A program made the translations under genes and the position numbers. Below are positions 19,332 through 27,944 of a DNA stretch of 64,000 nt, one piece after another. This DNA is from an uncultured Tenacibaculum sp. GTDB taxonomy: Bacteria > Bacteroidota > Bacteroidia > Flavobacteriales > Flavobacteriaceae. The notes beneath the pieces were generated by a model. That model ran no database searches. It saw only the letters and a program-made list of their open reading frames with translations, and was not told the DNA's origin. The DNA is taken from assembly GCF_947495995.1 (NCBI RefSeq), contig NZ_CANMAX010000005.1:218828-282827 (forward strand), written 5' to 3'. Every line of letters begins with the position of its first letter. Position 1 is the first letter of the stretch.

Positions 19332-20090
19332 TCAATCTTTATTAAATAAGTTCTCCATTTCGTTGCCCCACAACTTGGTAATATGATATTTGATATCTAT
19401 ATCTTTACCGTAATTAGATTTTGTTTTTAATTGTAATGCATAGTTATATGTTGATCCTGTAAAACGGATCGCTATTTTATTCCAAAACCAACCGTAATGT
19501 GCTTGAGTTTTACGAATCTTATGACGTGATCTTCCGAAAGTACTTAGTGCGTGTGCATGTAATAAAGCATATCTTCCAGTTTTCTCTTTCCCTACTTGTG
19601 CCATAATTTCGAAAGCCATACAACCATCTAAATCTGTAACGATATTATGCCATTCTCCATCGGCAGGAACAGTTCCTATTTTGTAAGTTCCGATACGAGT
19701 ATTTGTTCCTAAAACACCATCGACTTCTAAAGTAGTTCTTGGTTTTTTCGTTCCTACTCCAACTTCTCCTGATTTTTGAAATGTAATTACGGGAGTTTCT
19801 TCTGTTTTTGTTACTGGTGCAGCAATAGAAAGTGATTTATCTTCTTGCTGATCTAATCCAATGCTCCACTGTGGTAATTCATCTTCAACATTTTGATAAA
19901 AGCTCATTACTCGGTTTGATTCTTTTCCTTCAGGAGAAAGAATTAATCCGTCTTCTTCAGTCTTAGAAATACCATCATCTACTTTATTAACCATGGCATC
20001 AATTAAACTAAAGAAATTGCTTTCTTTAGGTCTTGCGCCTGCTGCAAAAAGTACTTTTAGACTTTGTCTGTTTAATAACTTTATTTTCAA
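19332..20090 (-). CDS. Fibre-like or baseplate-accessory protein of the eCIS
   Basis: The 252-aa protein has an N-terminal half of unknown fold and a central motif GEVGVGTKKPRTTLEVDG (about 108–125). This is the short neck motif that recurs in phage and eCIS tail fibres (GIGT.P...LEV.G). The C-terminal globular part (about 130–250) is rich in Gly, Trp and Tyr. Its position between the two large baseplate genes fits a tail fibre or baseplate-attached adhesin. Afp13-type fibres are much longer, so this would be a short fibre or tip. I do not recognise a named family. Confidence 0.6.
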   Translation of the reverse strand: MKIKLLNRQSLKVLFAAGARPKESNFFSLIDAMVNKVDDGISKTEEDGLILSPEGKESNRVMSFYQNVEDELPQWSIGLDQQEDKSLSIAAPVTKTEETPVITFQKSGEVGVGTKKPRTTLEVDGVLGTNTRIGTYKIGTVPADGEWHNIVTDLDGCMAFEIMAQVGKEKTGRYALLHAHALSTFGRSRHKIRKTQAHYGWFWNKIAIRFTGSTYNYALQLKTKSNYGKDIDIKYHITKLWGNEMENLFNKD

Positions 20091-20114
20091 TGTTTTTATA
20101 TTTAGTTGTTTTGG

Positions 20115-23100
20115 CTACTTTATCTTAAAACTCAAAATAGAATTTGATTTTTGTTCTTCTTGAGTATTTATTTTATCCTCTGTTTCTTCAGTAAGGTTTT
20201 CTTTAGGTTTTACTTGCTCTTCTTCATAGATATATTCATCATCTCCAGCAATTATGTAATCTATTCCTATTCTGAAATTCTGACTCTCGATTTCTTCTAT
20301 AGTTTCTTCTTCTAAAATTGAAGACACATAAATATTATGTTTCAATTTTGGAACCAACATCGACCAAGGTTTGGTTGGTTTTATTTCTTGGTTTTCTTTA
20401 TAAATTTTCAATGAAAAATCATCTAATCCCTTTTTTACAACATGCTCTATTTCTAGTTTTTTAATATTTTGTATGTAAGGCAAATTTTCTAAATGACTTT
20501 TAAGCATTCTTGGTACAACTGTTCCTCCAATTCCTTCTACATTAGTTTCTTGATTGTGAGAAACCGGACATAAATATTGATTTAACTCTTCATTTAATTC
20601 TTGTATGTAATATCCGCCTTGATCTTCAAGTTCAAATTCTACGATACAGGTTACCAAAAGCCATTCAATTGTTGGATTTTGAACTTTAATTTTTATAAAT
20701 GAATTGGCTTTACTTTTTACAAATTGTGCAATAACATTTAATTCGTTAGCATTAAAATAATGATGCTTATCGTACTTCCATTTTTGTGATAAAACAACTA
20801 AGGTTAGTTTTCCTGGTTGTTGTTTAAAATGCTGATTTAGATTGGTACACTTTACTGCAGTTACTTCGTGAAAATATTGCAATATTAAATGTTCGTAATC
20901 CCAAATAGTTACTGCTCTATCTTTATGGCGTAATCGTTCACTTACTTCGGTATAAAACAATTCTGGTTTTGTTGGAATTTTACCTCCGTAAGAATGCTGT
21001 GGCTGAACAACAGCTTTTATTTCTGGTATCTTTTTTCCTAATTTAACAATACTTTCAGCAGGTACTTTTTTACCAACAACAATATCTTCGGTACTTATAC
21101 AACTTGCCATAATAGCATTCGGATAAATACCTTTTAGCGTAGGATATTTATATGCATTGTGAGTCGCTACAAATCGTATTTCAAGTTCCTTTATTTTATC
21201 GTTGCTATTAATCGCTGGTAAAAGAACTTCTATAATTCCTGATTTAGTTAATTGATTTGTTCCATCTGAAACTAAATTCTTTGCTGGTAATCGTAACCAA
21301 CGATCGGCATTTTTGTATTCTACTCGTACCTCATGTTCTTCTTCAAAAAACGATGGTATGTTATTCATTAAATCAAAAAACAATGAAATTGTACTTTCCG
21401 ATTCAACATTTTTAAGTTTCACATACAAATAACCTTCTCCTTCTAAATCGCATACAATTGTGTCTTTATATACTTTACTGTCAATTACAGTTCTCTCCAA
21501 ACCGAAAGGTGTGATATGAATAAAATCACCTTTTAAAGTATCTGTATTTCCATCGAAAGCATTATTAAAATAAATAACGTCTTTAGCAGTATAATCTAAA
21601 GTTAGTTCTTTAACTGTGGGAACAAAAGGCGGATTAGGAAGCGGTTGTGATTCGTTATTTCTAGCATTATTTGTTGCTATTTCTGCATAATCTTTCCTGT
21701 ATAAATCTTGTCCGAATACATTTTCAGGTGCTATTAAAGTAAACTTAAAAAATCCGTTATTACTGTTAATTGTATACGGAATTGGATCTTTTAATTTATA
21801 ATCTCTTGTAAGTCTATATTGATCTAAATTCGTAAGTTGTATCGTAGTTTTCTTAGCTAACTTTTCACTTGCATAACCTTCTGGTGTTCTAGTTGGATAT
21901 GTTGTAAAAAGAGAAAATTGCTCTCGTTTACGTTCTTCTCTCGGAAACCAATATCCATCCGATAATGCAGCTGCATCAATTTTAAAAGATGAATTATAAA
22001 ATTTCTCAGAATACTCTTTATAGTAAGTTTCAAAGCCTCCATAATTATTCGGTACACTTTCCCATTCAATCTGTAAATTAATATCAGTCAGTTCTTTTTG
22101 ATATAATTCACTTTTACCCACTAACAAATTACTACCAAGTTTTGGAGAATTTCCGAATAAATGAAATGGTTTTACTAACGAAACCTTTCCGTTGTTGTTA
22201 TACACTGATAAGTTCTTAATTCCAGAAACAGCAACATCTATCGTTAATCTCTCTAGTTTTAAACTCTTAAAAAATGAATACACATAAATTGGTGAAACTT
22301 CAGATAATAATATCTTAATCATTGGCCAACTATATTGTTTCTCTGTTGAAGAAATCGTTACAGATGGCATTGTTGTAGCCAATCGAATACCAATACTGAA
22401 TGTATTTAAAGCTTCATCGAATTGAATATAATAACCATCGACTGTTTTCCATTTATCTTTTGTTGTATAAGAAATAAGAAAAGCTTCTTCAAATACAGAA
22501 TTAAAAACAACATCTAATGGTAAACCTCTATTGGTTGCCATTTCTCGTAATAGTTTCCAAAAAGAATTATCTGCCGATGCTGCTTCCAATTCGAATGTTA
22601 TTGTAATTTCTCGTTCGCCTTCTTCTAGGAATAACACCTGAGAACCAATTATAAAACCAATATCAGTTCCGTTACTTTTAGAAACTTCAGAACCTATAAT
22701 TGTATTTTCATCTGCTCCGAATAATCCATAAACCTTTGTTTTATTTGGTTTTCCATTTGCTACAATTGAATTGCGGATAATATTGGAAATTATAGGTTTA
22801 TTAGTTCCTATTTTTATAAACGGACTTTTACTTAAATAGAAGTTTTGTATCGTTGGTATTTCAACAGGAACAGCCAATAATGGCTTTATCGTTTCAAATA
22901 AAACATTCTTTTTACTATCGAATAATTTACCTGCAATTAATGTTGTTTTTTCTGGAATTAAAGCTCCTTTAGATTTCGGAGAAAGTTCAAAACATACTAC
23001 TGTTTGAGTAGGAATTCCTTTGCTTGGTGTTTGCTGTAAAACCGTTTGGTAATAAAAATCTAAATGTTTTCTTCCTAAGTCGTTTATTAAATCTTGAATC

Positions 23101-23753
23101 TTTTTGAATAAGATTGAAAAAGTAATATACATTGCATTATTAGGAAGATGATTTTTCTTAGAAAAAATAGTCGTATTCAAATAATTCCTAGTGAAATTCT
23201 GAATGTACAATACCATTTTTCTAAATGTATGCGCTGTTTCTTCTATATCAAAATCTTGATTTGAAGATTTTTCAGCATATTGCTGTAATACAGATGCAAA
23301 TGAATTTTCTGTAGTATTTTCAATTTCTATTTTATGAAGCTGGCGATGTAACTCTTCCTTTTTTTCTAAGAGTACATTTAATAACACGTTTCTAATTTTA
23401 TCTGCTAAAACCTCTTCCTTAAAATGAACTAATGTATGATACCATTGCTCTATTTTAACATACCAACTTAATAGAATATTAATAATTTCGATCGGATATT
23501 TTCCTTCTGTTTTAAAACTATCAATAGGTTCTTTAATAATTCCAATAATGTAAATTACAGGATCTTGTTCTATTAAAGCTTTCCAATTTCCATCAATGAT
23601 ATTTTCTGTTGAATAAAAATTGATATGTTCTACATAAGATACGATATAAGCTAATAAATCTTCAAAAGTACGCTCATCAATTTCAAACCCAGGATTGAGT
23701 AATTGTTGATGTATTCGTTGACTTTGTATGGTCCCTTTTCTCCTTTCTCTCAT
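20115..23753 (-). CDS. eCIS baseplate J-like wedge protein (Afp11-like)
   Basis: The 1212-aa protein is the largest baseplate component. It has a long helical N-terminus (about 1–240), then CFELSPKSKGALIPEKTTLIAG-type beta-rich domains (about 250 on). A segment near residues 930–960, TEVSERLRHKDRAVTIWDYEHLILQ, is characteristic of Afp11/gp6-like proteins, as is the following VKCTNLN. The C-terminal ~60 residues are acidic and low in complexity. It lies 25 nt downstream of the gp25 gene, as in Afp. Confidence 0.9.
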   Translation of the reverse strand: MRERRKGTIQSQRIHQQLLNPGFEIDERTFEDLLAYIVSYVEHINFYSTENIIDGNWKALIEQDPVIYIIGIIKEPIDSFKTEGKYPIEIINILLSWYVKIEQWYHTLVHFKEEVLADKIRNVLLNVLLEKKEELHRQLHKIEIENTTENSFASVLQQYAEKSSNQDFDIEETAHTFRKMVLYIQNFTRNYLNTTIFSKKNHLPNNAMYITFSILFKKIQDLINDLGRKHLDFYYQTVLQQTPSKGIPTQTVVCFELSPKSKGALIPEKTTLIAGKLFDSKKNVLFETIKPLLAVPVEIPTIQNFYLSKSPFIKIGTNKPIISNIIRNSIVANGKPNKTKVYGLFGADENTIIGSEVSKSNGTDIGFIIGSQVLFLEEGEREITITFELEAASADNSFWKLLREMATNRGLPLDVVFNSVFEEAFLISYTTKDKWKTVDGYYIQFDEALNTFSIGIRLATTMPSVTISSTEKQYSWPMIKILLSEVSPIYVYSFFKSLKLERLTIDVAVSGIKNLSVYNNNGKVSLVKPFHLFGNSPKLGSNLLVGKSELYQKELTDINLQIEWESVPNNYGGFETYYKEYSEKFYNSSFKIDAAALSDGYWFPREERKREQFSLFTTYPTRTPEGYASEKLAKKTTIQLTNLDQYRLTRDYKLKDPIPYTINSNNGFFKFTLIAPENVFGQDLYRKDYAEIATNNARNNESQPLPNPPFVPTVKELTLDYTAKDVIYFNNAFDGNTDTLKGDFIHITPFGLERTVIDSKVYKDTIVCDLEGEGYLYVKLKNVESESTISLFFDLMNNIPSFFEEEHEVRVEYKNADRWLRLPAKNLVSDGTNQLTKSGIIEVLLPAINSNDKIKELEIRFVATHNAYKYPTLKGIYPNAIMASCISTEDIVVGKKVPAESIVKLGKKIPEIKAVVQPQHSYGGKIPTKPELFYTEVSERLRHKDRAVTIWDYEHLILQYFHEVTAVKCTNLNQHFKQQPGKLTLVVLSQKWKYDKHHYFNANELNVIAQFVKSKANSFIKIKVQNPTIEWLLVTCIVEFELEDQGGYYIQELNEELNQYLCPVSHNQETNVEGIGGTVVPRMLKSHLENLPYIQNIKKLEIEHVVKKGLDDFSLKIYKENQEIKPTKPWSMLVPKLKHNIYVSSILEEETIEEIESQNFRIGIDYIIAGDDEYIYEEEQVKPKENLTEETEDKINTQEEQKSNSILSFKIK

Positions 23754-23778
23754 TTGATCTCTTAACTAAATATATCCT

Positions 23779-24294
23779 CTACTTTTTATTTTTCGAGTTA
23801 TGAAGTGCTACTAAATCAGCCAAAGTTGTTGGCTGTTTCGCTGGTCTTTTATATAATTCTGGTATATCAGTTCCTTCAACTTTATAGTATGGAAACACTA
23901 AATTGAATCTTGTATTTGTTGATGGAATTTTATAATCTAGGTTAATTTTAATTACTCCATCTAAATATTGAGATTCATCTACATATACTTTGATTAATTT
24001 GATTCTTGGCTCAAATCTTAATATCGCTGTACGAATCATCTCAGTAATTAAGTGCATTCTAGAATTAGAAATCGAATCGAAAAGATAAGTGTAAATATCA
24101 CAACCATATCTCGGATTCATAATTCGTTCTCCAATCTTAGTATTCAACAATATTTTTAATGATTGTCGGATATCTTGTTCGTTAGAAACCATTTCTACAC
24201 CTAAAGAACTTTCTTTATGAAACGTTGGAGGAAAACTCCAACCCGTACCTAAAAACAAATTATGTTTCTTAATATCTTCTTTTAAAAACTTCAT
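23779..24294 (-). CDS. eCIS gp25-like baseplate wedge protein (Afp9-like)
   Basis: The 171-aa protein has GPW/gp25 features: FLGTGWSFPP, DIRQSLKILLNTKIGERIMNP (residues about 42–62), RYGCDIYTYLFD and ILRFEPRI. gp25 proteins link the sheath to the baseplate wedges and trigger sheath polymerisation or contraction. It is encoded 3 nt after the spike gene. Confidence 0.95.
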   Translation of the reverse strand: MKFLKEDIKKHNLFLGTGWSFPPTFHKESSLGVEMVSNEQDIRQSLKILLNTKIGERIMNPRYGCDIYTYLFDSISNSRMHLITEMIRTAILRFEPRIKLIKVYVDESQYLDGVIKINLDYKIPSTNTRFNLVFPYYKVEGTDIPELYKRPAKQPTTLADLVALHNSKNKK

Positions 24295-24297
24295 ATC

Positions 24298-26094
24298 TTA
24301 ATTAAGATTTACTGTTGAACCACTTACGCTTGTTGTTCCACTACTACTTAATGTTGCACTACTTCCGCTTAATTCTAATGAGTTTGAAGCAGAACCTGTA
24401 ATTCCGCCAGAGCTTGTGATTGTAATATCGTCACTATCTGATTGTATTGTTACAGAAGCTCCTTCAAGTGTAAGTGCATCGGCTGCTTTTATAGTCATTG
24501 CAGATTGACTTTCTATAGTAATTCCATCTCCATTCATTTGTATCTGATTACTATTTTGATCGGTAATCGTAATACCTTCATCTTGATCACTAAGTATTAT
24601 TGTATTTCCATTCGGAGTTAAGATTGTCATTACAATATTTTCATCATCAAACTGCATTTGCATTTGACTTCTCGTAATTAATCCTTTTAGATTATTATCA
24701 CTATCTCCCGGAATTAATGTTTCAGCAGGTGGCAATGCGCTACTGTACATACTTCCTAACACTACTGGATATGCTGGATTTCCATCAATGAAACCTAAAA
24801 TAACCTCATCATTAACTTCTGGATAGAAATATGCTCCGAAAGAATTACTCGCATAAAAAGAAGCTAAACGTGCCCAAACAAATTCTGTAGTATCGTTTAA
24901 CATTGGTATTTCAACTTGTACTCTATATTCTCCTCCGTCTTCATCATAAACATCTTGTACAATACCAACTTGTAATCCTTTTACATCTATTAAACTTTCT
25001 TTGATTTCTGGTTCTGAAGGAGCTGCTTTTACTTTTTGATCATGAAATTCTGGAGCAACTCCAATTTGAACTTCGGTTGTCCATTTCCCACCACTTAAAC
25101 TATGATGAACATTAGACACATAGGCATCTCCGTTAAATGCATCTCCTAATCCTGTTAATGAAATAAGTGTATTTGGTTTTACTTCAGCCGAACCTGGAAA
25201 TGTTATACTTCCTCGAAACTTAGACATTCGCAGTCGTAATAACAACGCGTCTGAAGTTTCTTGAGTTTCTTCTTGCGTGTAAGGAACCGAAGTAAAAATA
25301 GTGCTGTCGGTATCTGTTACTGCTTCTAAAGTTGATTCATCTGCATCACCTTGTTCATTCACACTAGGTTCACTTGCTTCTGAACTAACTGTTTCTTGAT
25401 CTGATAACGACCAAGAATTATATGTTATAGAGTTTAATTGTTCTGTAGCTTCTAGCTCGATATCCATTTCCATAATATCTCTACCGTACTCTAATTCTAG
25501 TACAGCTTCGCTATCTACAGTAATTTCACTCACTGTTAATGTTCCGTTATCGGTAACAACTGCCATTCCGTTACGTTGAGCTCTACTAACTATAAAGTCC
25601 CAATCACTGGCTTGGTATTGTATAATTTTTTCTTTGGTAACAGAAGTATCACTTATCTCTGCTGTTACTCCAGTTGTATCAACTATTTGTTGTATAGCAT
25701 CGCTATCTAACGAATCTGATAGCACAACCTGACTTTTACTTTTTACTAAAGAAACTAACGAATCTTTACAAGTTATTTGAAATGTTGTTCCCGAATCATC
25801 TACTTTAATTGACTGTTTCGTTACTTCCCCAGAAAAAATCGTTGTAGTATCGTTCGCATAACCCAACGATATTTCAATAGCATTTCCGATTTCAAATGTA
25901 GAAGTATCTGATATTTCAAACATTTGAGTTGAAGGATTACCATCTCTAACTGTAATTTGTGCTTGAGCTATAGTATCTATCGCTTGTGTTATACTTACAC
26001 TCATAACACCATAAGAATCTGGTATTGCATCACCTTCTGAGGTAATGGTAAATGAAACTAAATTGTTTCCGCTTATGATTGGTGAACTTGCCAT
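24298..26094 (-). CDS. eCIS spike protein, VgrG/gp27–gp5-like (Afp8-like)
   Basis: The 598-aa protein has an N-terminal gp27-like hub (about 1–350) followed by a gp5 OB-fold (about 365–455) with VQVEIPML, FVWARLASFYA and YPEVNDEVILGFIDG. A C-terminal beta-helix needle (about 490–598) is made of short TI/TV-rich repeats and ends in a Ser/Gly/Thr-rich tract. It is a trimeric spike by family. No extra C-terminal enzymatic domain is visible, so payload is more likely carried by the separate DUF4157 proteins. The stop is 3 nt before the gp25 gene. Confidence 0.95.
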   Translation of the reverse strand: MASSPIISGNNLVSFTITSEGDAIPDSYGVMSVSITQAIDTIAQAQITVRDGNPSTQMFEISDTSTFEIGNAIEISLGYANDTTTIFSGEVTKQSIKVDDSGTTFQITCKDSLVSLVKSKSQVVLSDSLDSDAIQQIVDTTGVTAEISDTSVTKEKIIQYQASDWDFIVSRAQRNGMAVVTDNGTLTVSEITVDSEAVLELEYGRDIMEMDIELEATEQLNSITYNSWSLSDQETVSSEASEPSVNEQGDADESTLEAVTDTDSTIFTSVPYTQEETQETSDALLLRLRMSKFRGSITFPGSAEVKPNTLISLTGLGDAFNGDAYVSNVHHSLSGGKWTTEVQIGVAPEFHDQKVKAAPSEPEIKESLIDVKGLQVGIVQDVYDEDGGEYRVQVEIPMLNDTTEFVWARLASFYASNSFGAYFYPEVNDEVILGFIDGNPAYPVVLGSMYSSALPPAETLIPGDSDNNLKGLITRSQMQMQFDDENIVMTILTPNGNTIILSDQDEGITITDQNSNQIQMNGDGITIESQSAMTIKAADALTLEGASVTIQSDSDDITITSSGGITGSASNSLELSGSSATLSSSGTTSVSGSTVNLN

Positions 26095-26101
26095 TTTAGG
26101 T

Positions 26102-26782
26102 TTACTTTAAAGGAGGTAAATACAATTTTGTTCCTGGACTTAAATCTCTAAAATTTAAAATATTATTATACTCAGCCACTTCTGTATAATAACTACTGTC
26201 ACCATAAATTTGATAACAAATTAATGGCAAAGTATCTCCTTCTTTAATCTCTATAAAGTGAGTAAGATCGGGAGATTGATTGTCTGCTTCTGAAGCAATA
26301 TCATCTGCAGAAATTGAACTTTCAAACGCAACACTTAATTTAGCTCTTAACGGAGTTCCATCGCTCTGGAAAAGTGTGTATGAAATATTCAATGAGGTTA
26401 GTTTACATTTAAAAACTAATGTTCCCCAAGAAAGAATTAAATAATTAGGTTCGTGAATACTTCCATTATAAGTAAAACACGTACTTTTAAAAGTATCTAT
26501 TTGATCTGAAACTGAAGTTGAAGAAGATAACAAACTACTTAAACTACTAGTACTTATTGCTCCTGTTCCATCAAAATAAATATCGAAAGATACTTTCTCT
26601 GGCGGAGTTCCCTTATACCAAGTTGATGTGCCTGGCGAACCTACTGGTTGAAATTTATTGTATTCAATAGTATGCTCGTGTGTATAAGAAGCAGGATTAA
26701 TTTGTACCGTACAACTATCTCCTGTTTCACTTGAAAATTCATTATCTGAATAAGCCGTGATCGTCATTAAATCCTTAGACAT
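26102..26782 (-). CDS. eCIS hub protein with LysM domain (Afp7-like)
   Basis: The 226-aa protein has an N-terminal CIS tube/hub-type domain (about 1–165, with INPASYTHEHTIEYN and FDIYFDGTG) and a C-terminal LysM-like domain (about 178–226: EGDTLPLICYQIYGD…NLSPGTKLYLPP pattern). In Afp and PVC this protein joins the inner tube to the spike. It is flanked immediately by DUF5908 upstream (abutting) and the spike gene downstream. Confidence 0.92.
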   Translation of the reverse strand: MSKDLMTITAYSDNEFSSETGDSCTVQINPASYTHEHTIEYNKFQPVGSPGTSTWYKGTPPEKVSFDIYFDGTGAISTSSLSSLLSSSTSVSDQIDTFKSTCFTYNGSIHEPNYLILSWGTLVFKCKLTSLNISYTLFQSDGTPLRAKLSVAFESSISADDIASEADNQSPDLTHFIEIKEGDTLPLICYQIYGDSSYYTEVAEYNNILNFRDLSPGTKLYLPPLK

Positions 26783-26941
26783 CTATCGTTCCTTAAGTTT
26801 TTGTAGTTGTTTTTTAACTTCTTTTTTACACAAATTACTTAGTGTTTCTTTAATAGCATCCATATCTAAATTATTAGATGTTGAGGCTATAGTTTCTTCG
26901 ACCTTAACTTTAATTATTAATTCTCTTATTTCTATAGGCAT
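26783..26941 (-). CDS. DUF5908 small eCIS protein (Afp6-like)
   Basis: A 52-aa ORF starts at ATG 26941 and stops at TAG 26783. The sequence begins MPIEIRELIIKVKVEE and ends in a Lys-rich helix. The MPIEIREL start is the signature of DUF5908, a short protein found in eCIS loci between tube and hub genes. It sits 2 nt after the second tube gene and directly abuts the LysM hub gene, so it is translated within the same operon. Function is unknown. Confidence 0.88.
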   Translation of the reverse strand: MPIEIRELIIKVKVEETIASTSNNLDMDAIKETLSNLCKKEVKKQLQKLKER

Positions 26942-26943
26942 AG

Positions 26944-27390
26944 TTATATTACTAATGAATAATCGTAAGACAATTCTAAACTTTCAATTAAGATTTCATT
27001 CTTCATTGAATCTAAAGGAGAAAATTCCCACTTCACTGGCCATGCATTAACTAAACTCCAGTTTTTTATAGGAAAACTATCTTCATCTAATAAACTCACA
27101 ATTACTGTTTGTGTAATTATACTAGAAGATAAACCACCTGCAATTGTAGCTTCGCACCATAATGACAAAGCAGAGATACTAGATGTAACTCCGCGTTTTA
27201 AAACTAAGTTTTGATATTTTGCTCCTGTGGGCACACGATGTTTATATCGGTTTTCTCCACCTTCAGCAATTTCTTCAATCCCCATTTCCATAGACAAACC
27301 CGATACCTCCTTAAAAGAAGTATCGGCTAAGCCTAATTCTAATGGAAATGTTAGTCTGAAGTAAAAACCTGGTAATGGGTAATCACTCAT
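26944..27390 (-). CDS. eCIS inner tube protein 2 (Afp5-like)
   Basis: The 148-aa protein is a gp19/tube-family member with PLPGFYFRLTF, FKEVSGLSMEM, LVLKRGV and LVNAWPVKWEF. It lacks the C-terminal extension of the main tube protein. By position and family it should be the tube-initiating ring that contacts the hub (Afp5 in Afp). It is about 40% similar by eye to the next tube protein. Confidence 0.93.
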   Translation of the reverse strand: MSDYPLPGFYFRLTFPLELGLADTSFKEVSGLSMEMGIEEIAEGGENRYKHRVPTGAKYQNLVLKRGVTSSISALSLWCEATIAGGLSSSIITQTVIVSLLDEDSFPIKNWSLVNAWPVKWEFSPLDSMKNEILIESLELSYDYSLVI

Positions 27391-27393
27391 ATA

Positions 27394-27855
27394 TTAACTA
27401 TTCGCTATCGTTAAACCTTCGTGAGCTAACTCTAAAGTTTCAACTGCTACTTCGTTTGCTTCAGACTTTAAATCTGTTCCTGTAATTTTTGTTGGCCATG
27501 CATTTGTTAATGTCCAAGTCATTGTAGGAGAACCTGTTTCATCTAATAATTTGATAACTACAGTTTCTCTTTTGATGGTATTCATTTTTATAGCATCGTA
27601 CCATTTCCAGAAATTATTATCTTTTACAAAAACCCCCTTCTTTAAAGTAACGTTACCAAACTTTGCTAATCCAGGCATTTTAATAGTACTAAAAGTTTTA
27701 CTATCTCCATGTCTGTACTCTACAACTTGAGTTTCTGTATCTAACCCTGAAACTTCTTGAAAAGAAGCTGTACTATCTTGTGACCCTAAACTAACTGTAA
27801 AATAAAATTTAGTTAACGGCCAAATTGAGCCTTGTACTGATCCATCATCTGCCAT
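27394..27855 (-). CDS. eCIS main inner tube protein (Afp1-like)
   Basis: The 153-aa tube protein has WPLTKFYFTVSL, SFQEVSGLDTETQVVEYRHG, MPGLAKFGNVTLKKG and LTNAWPTKITG, a textbook Hcp/gp19-type tube subunit. It should stack as hexamers inside the sheath. The gene lies 89 nt downstream of the sheath gene, a larger gap than elsewhere in the operon, and may have its own translation signals because tube and sheath are needed in high copy. Confidence 0.95.
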   Translation of the reverse strand: MADDGSVQGSIWPLTKFYFTVSLGSQDSTASFQEVSGLDTETQVVEYRHGDSKTFSTIKMPGLAKFGNVTLKKGVFVKDNNFWKWYDAIKMNTIKRETVVIKLLDETGSPTMTWTLTNAWPTKITGTDLKSEANEVAVETLELAHEGLTIANS

Positions 27856-27944
27856 AATATTTAGTTTTTAAGTGGTTAATTATATTTTTAGATATACTTT
27901 TTAGTTAGAACTTAAGTATATCGAATTCGTCTTTATTGATTAAT

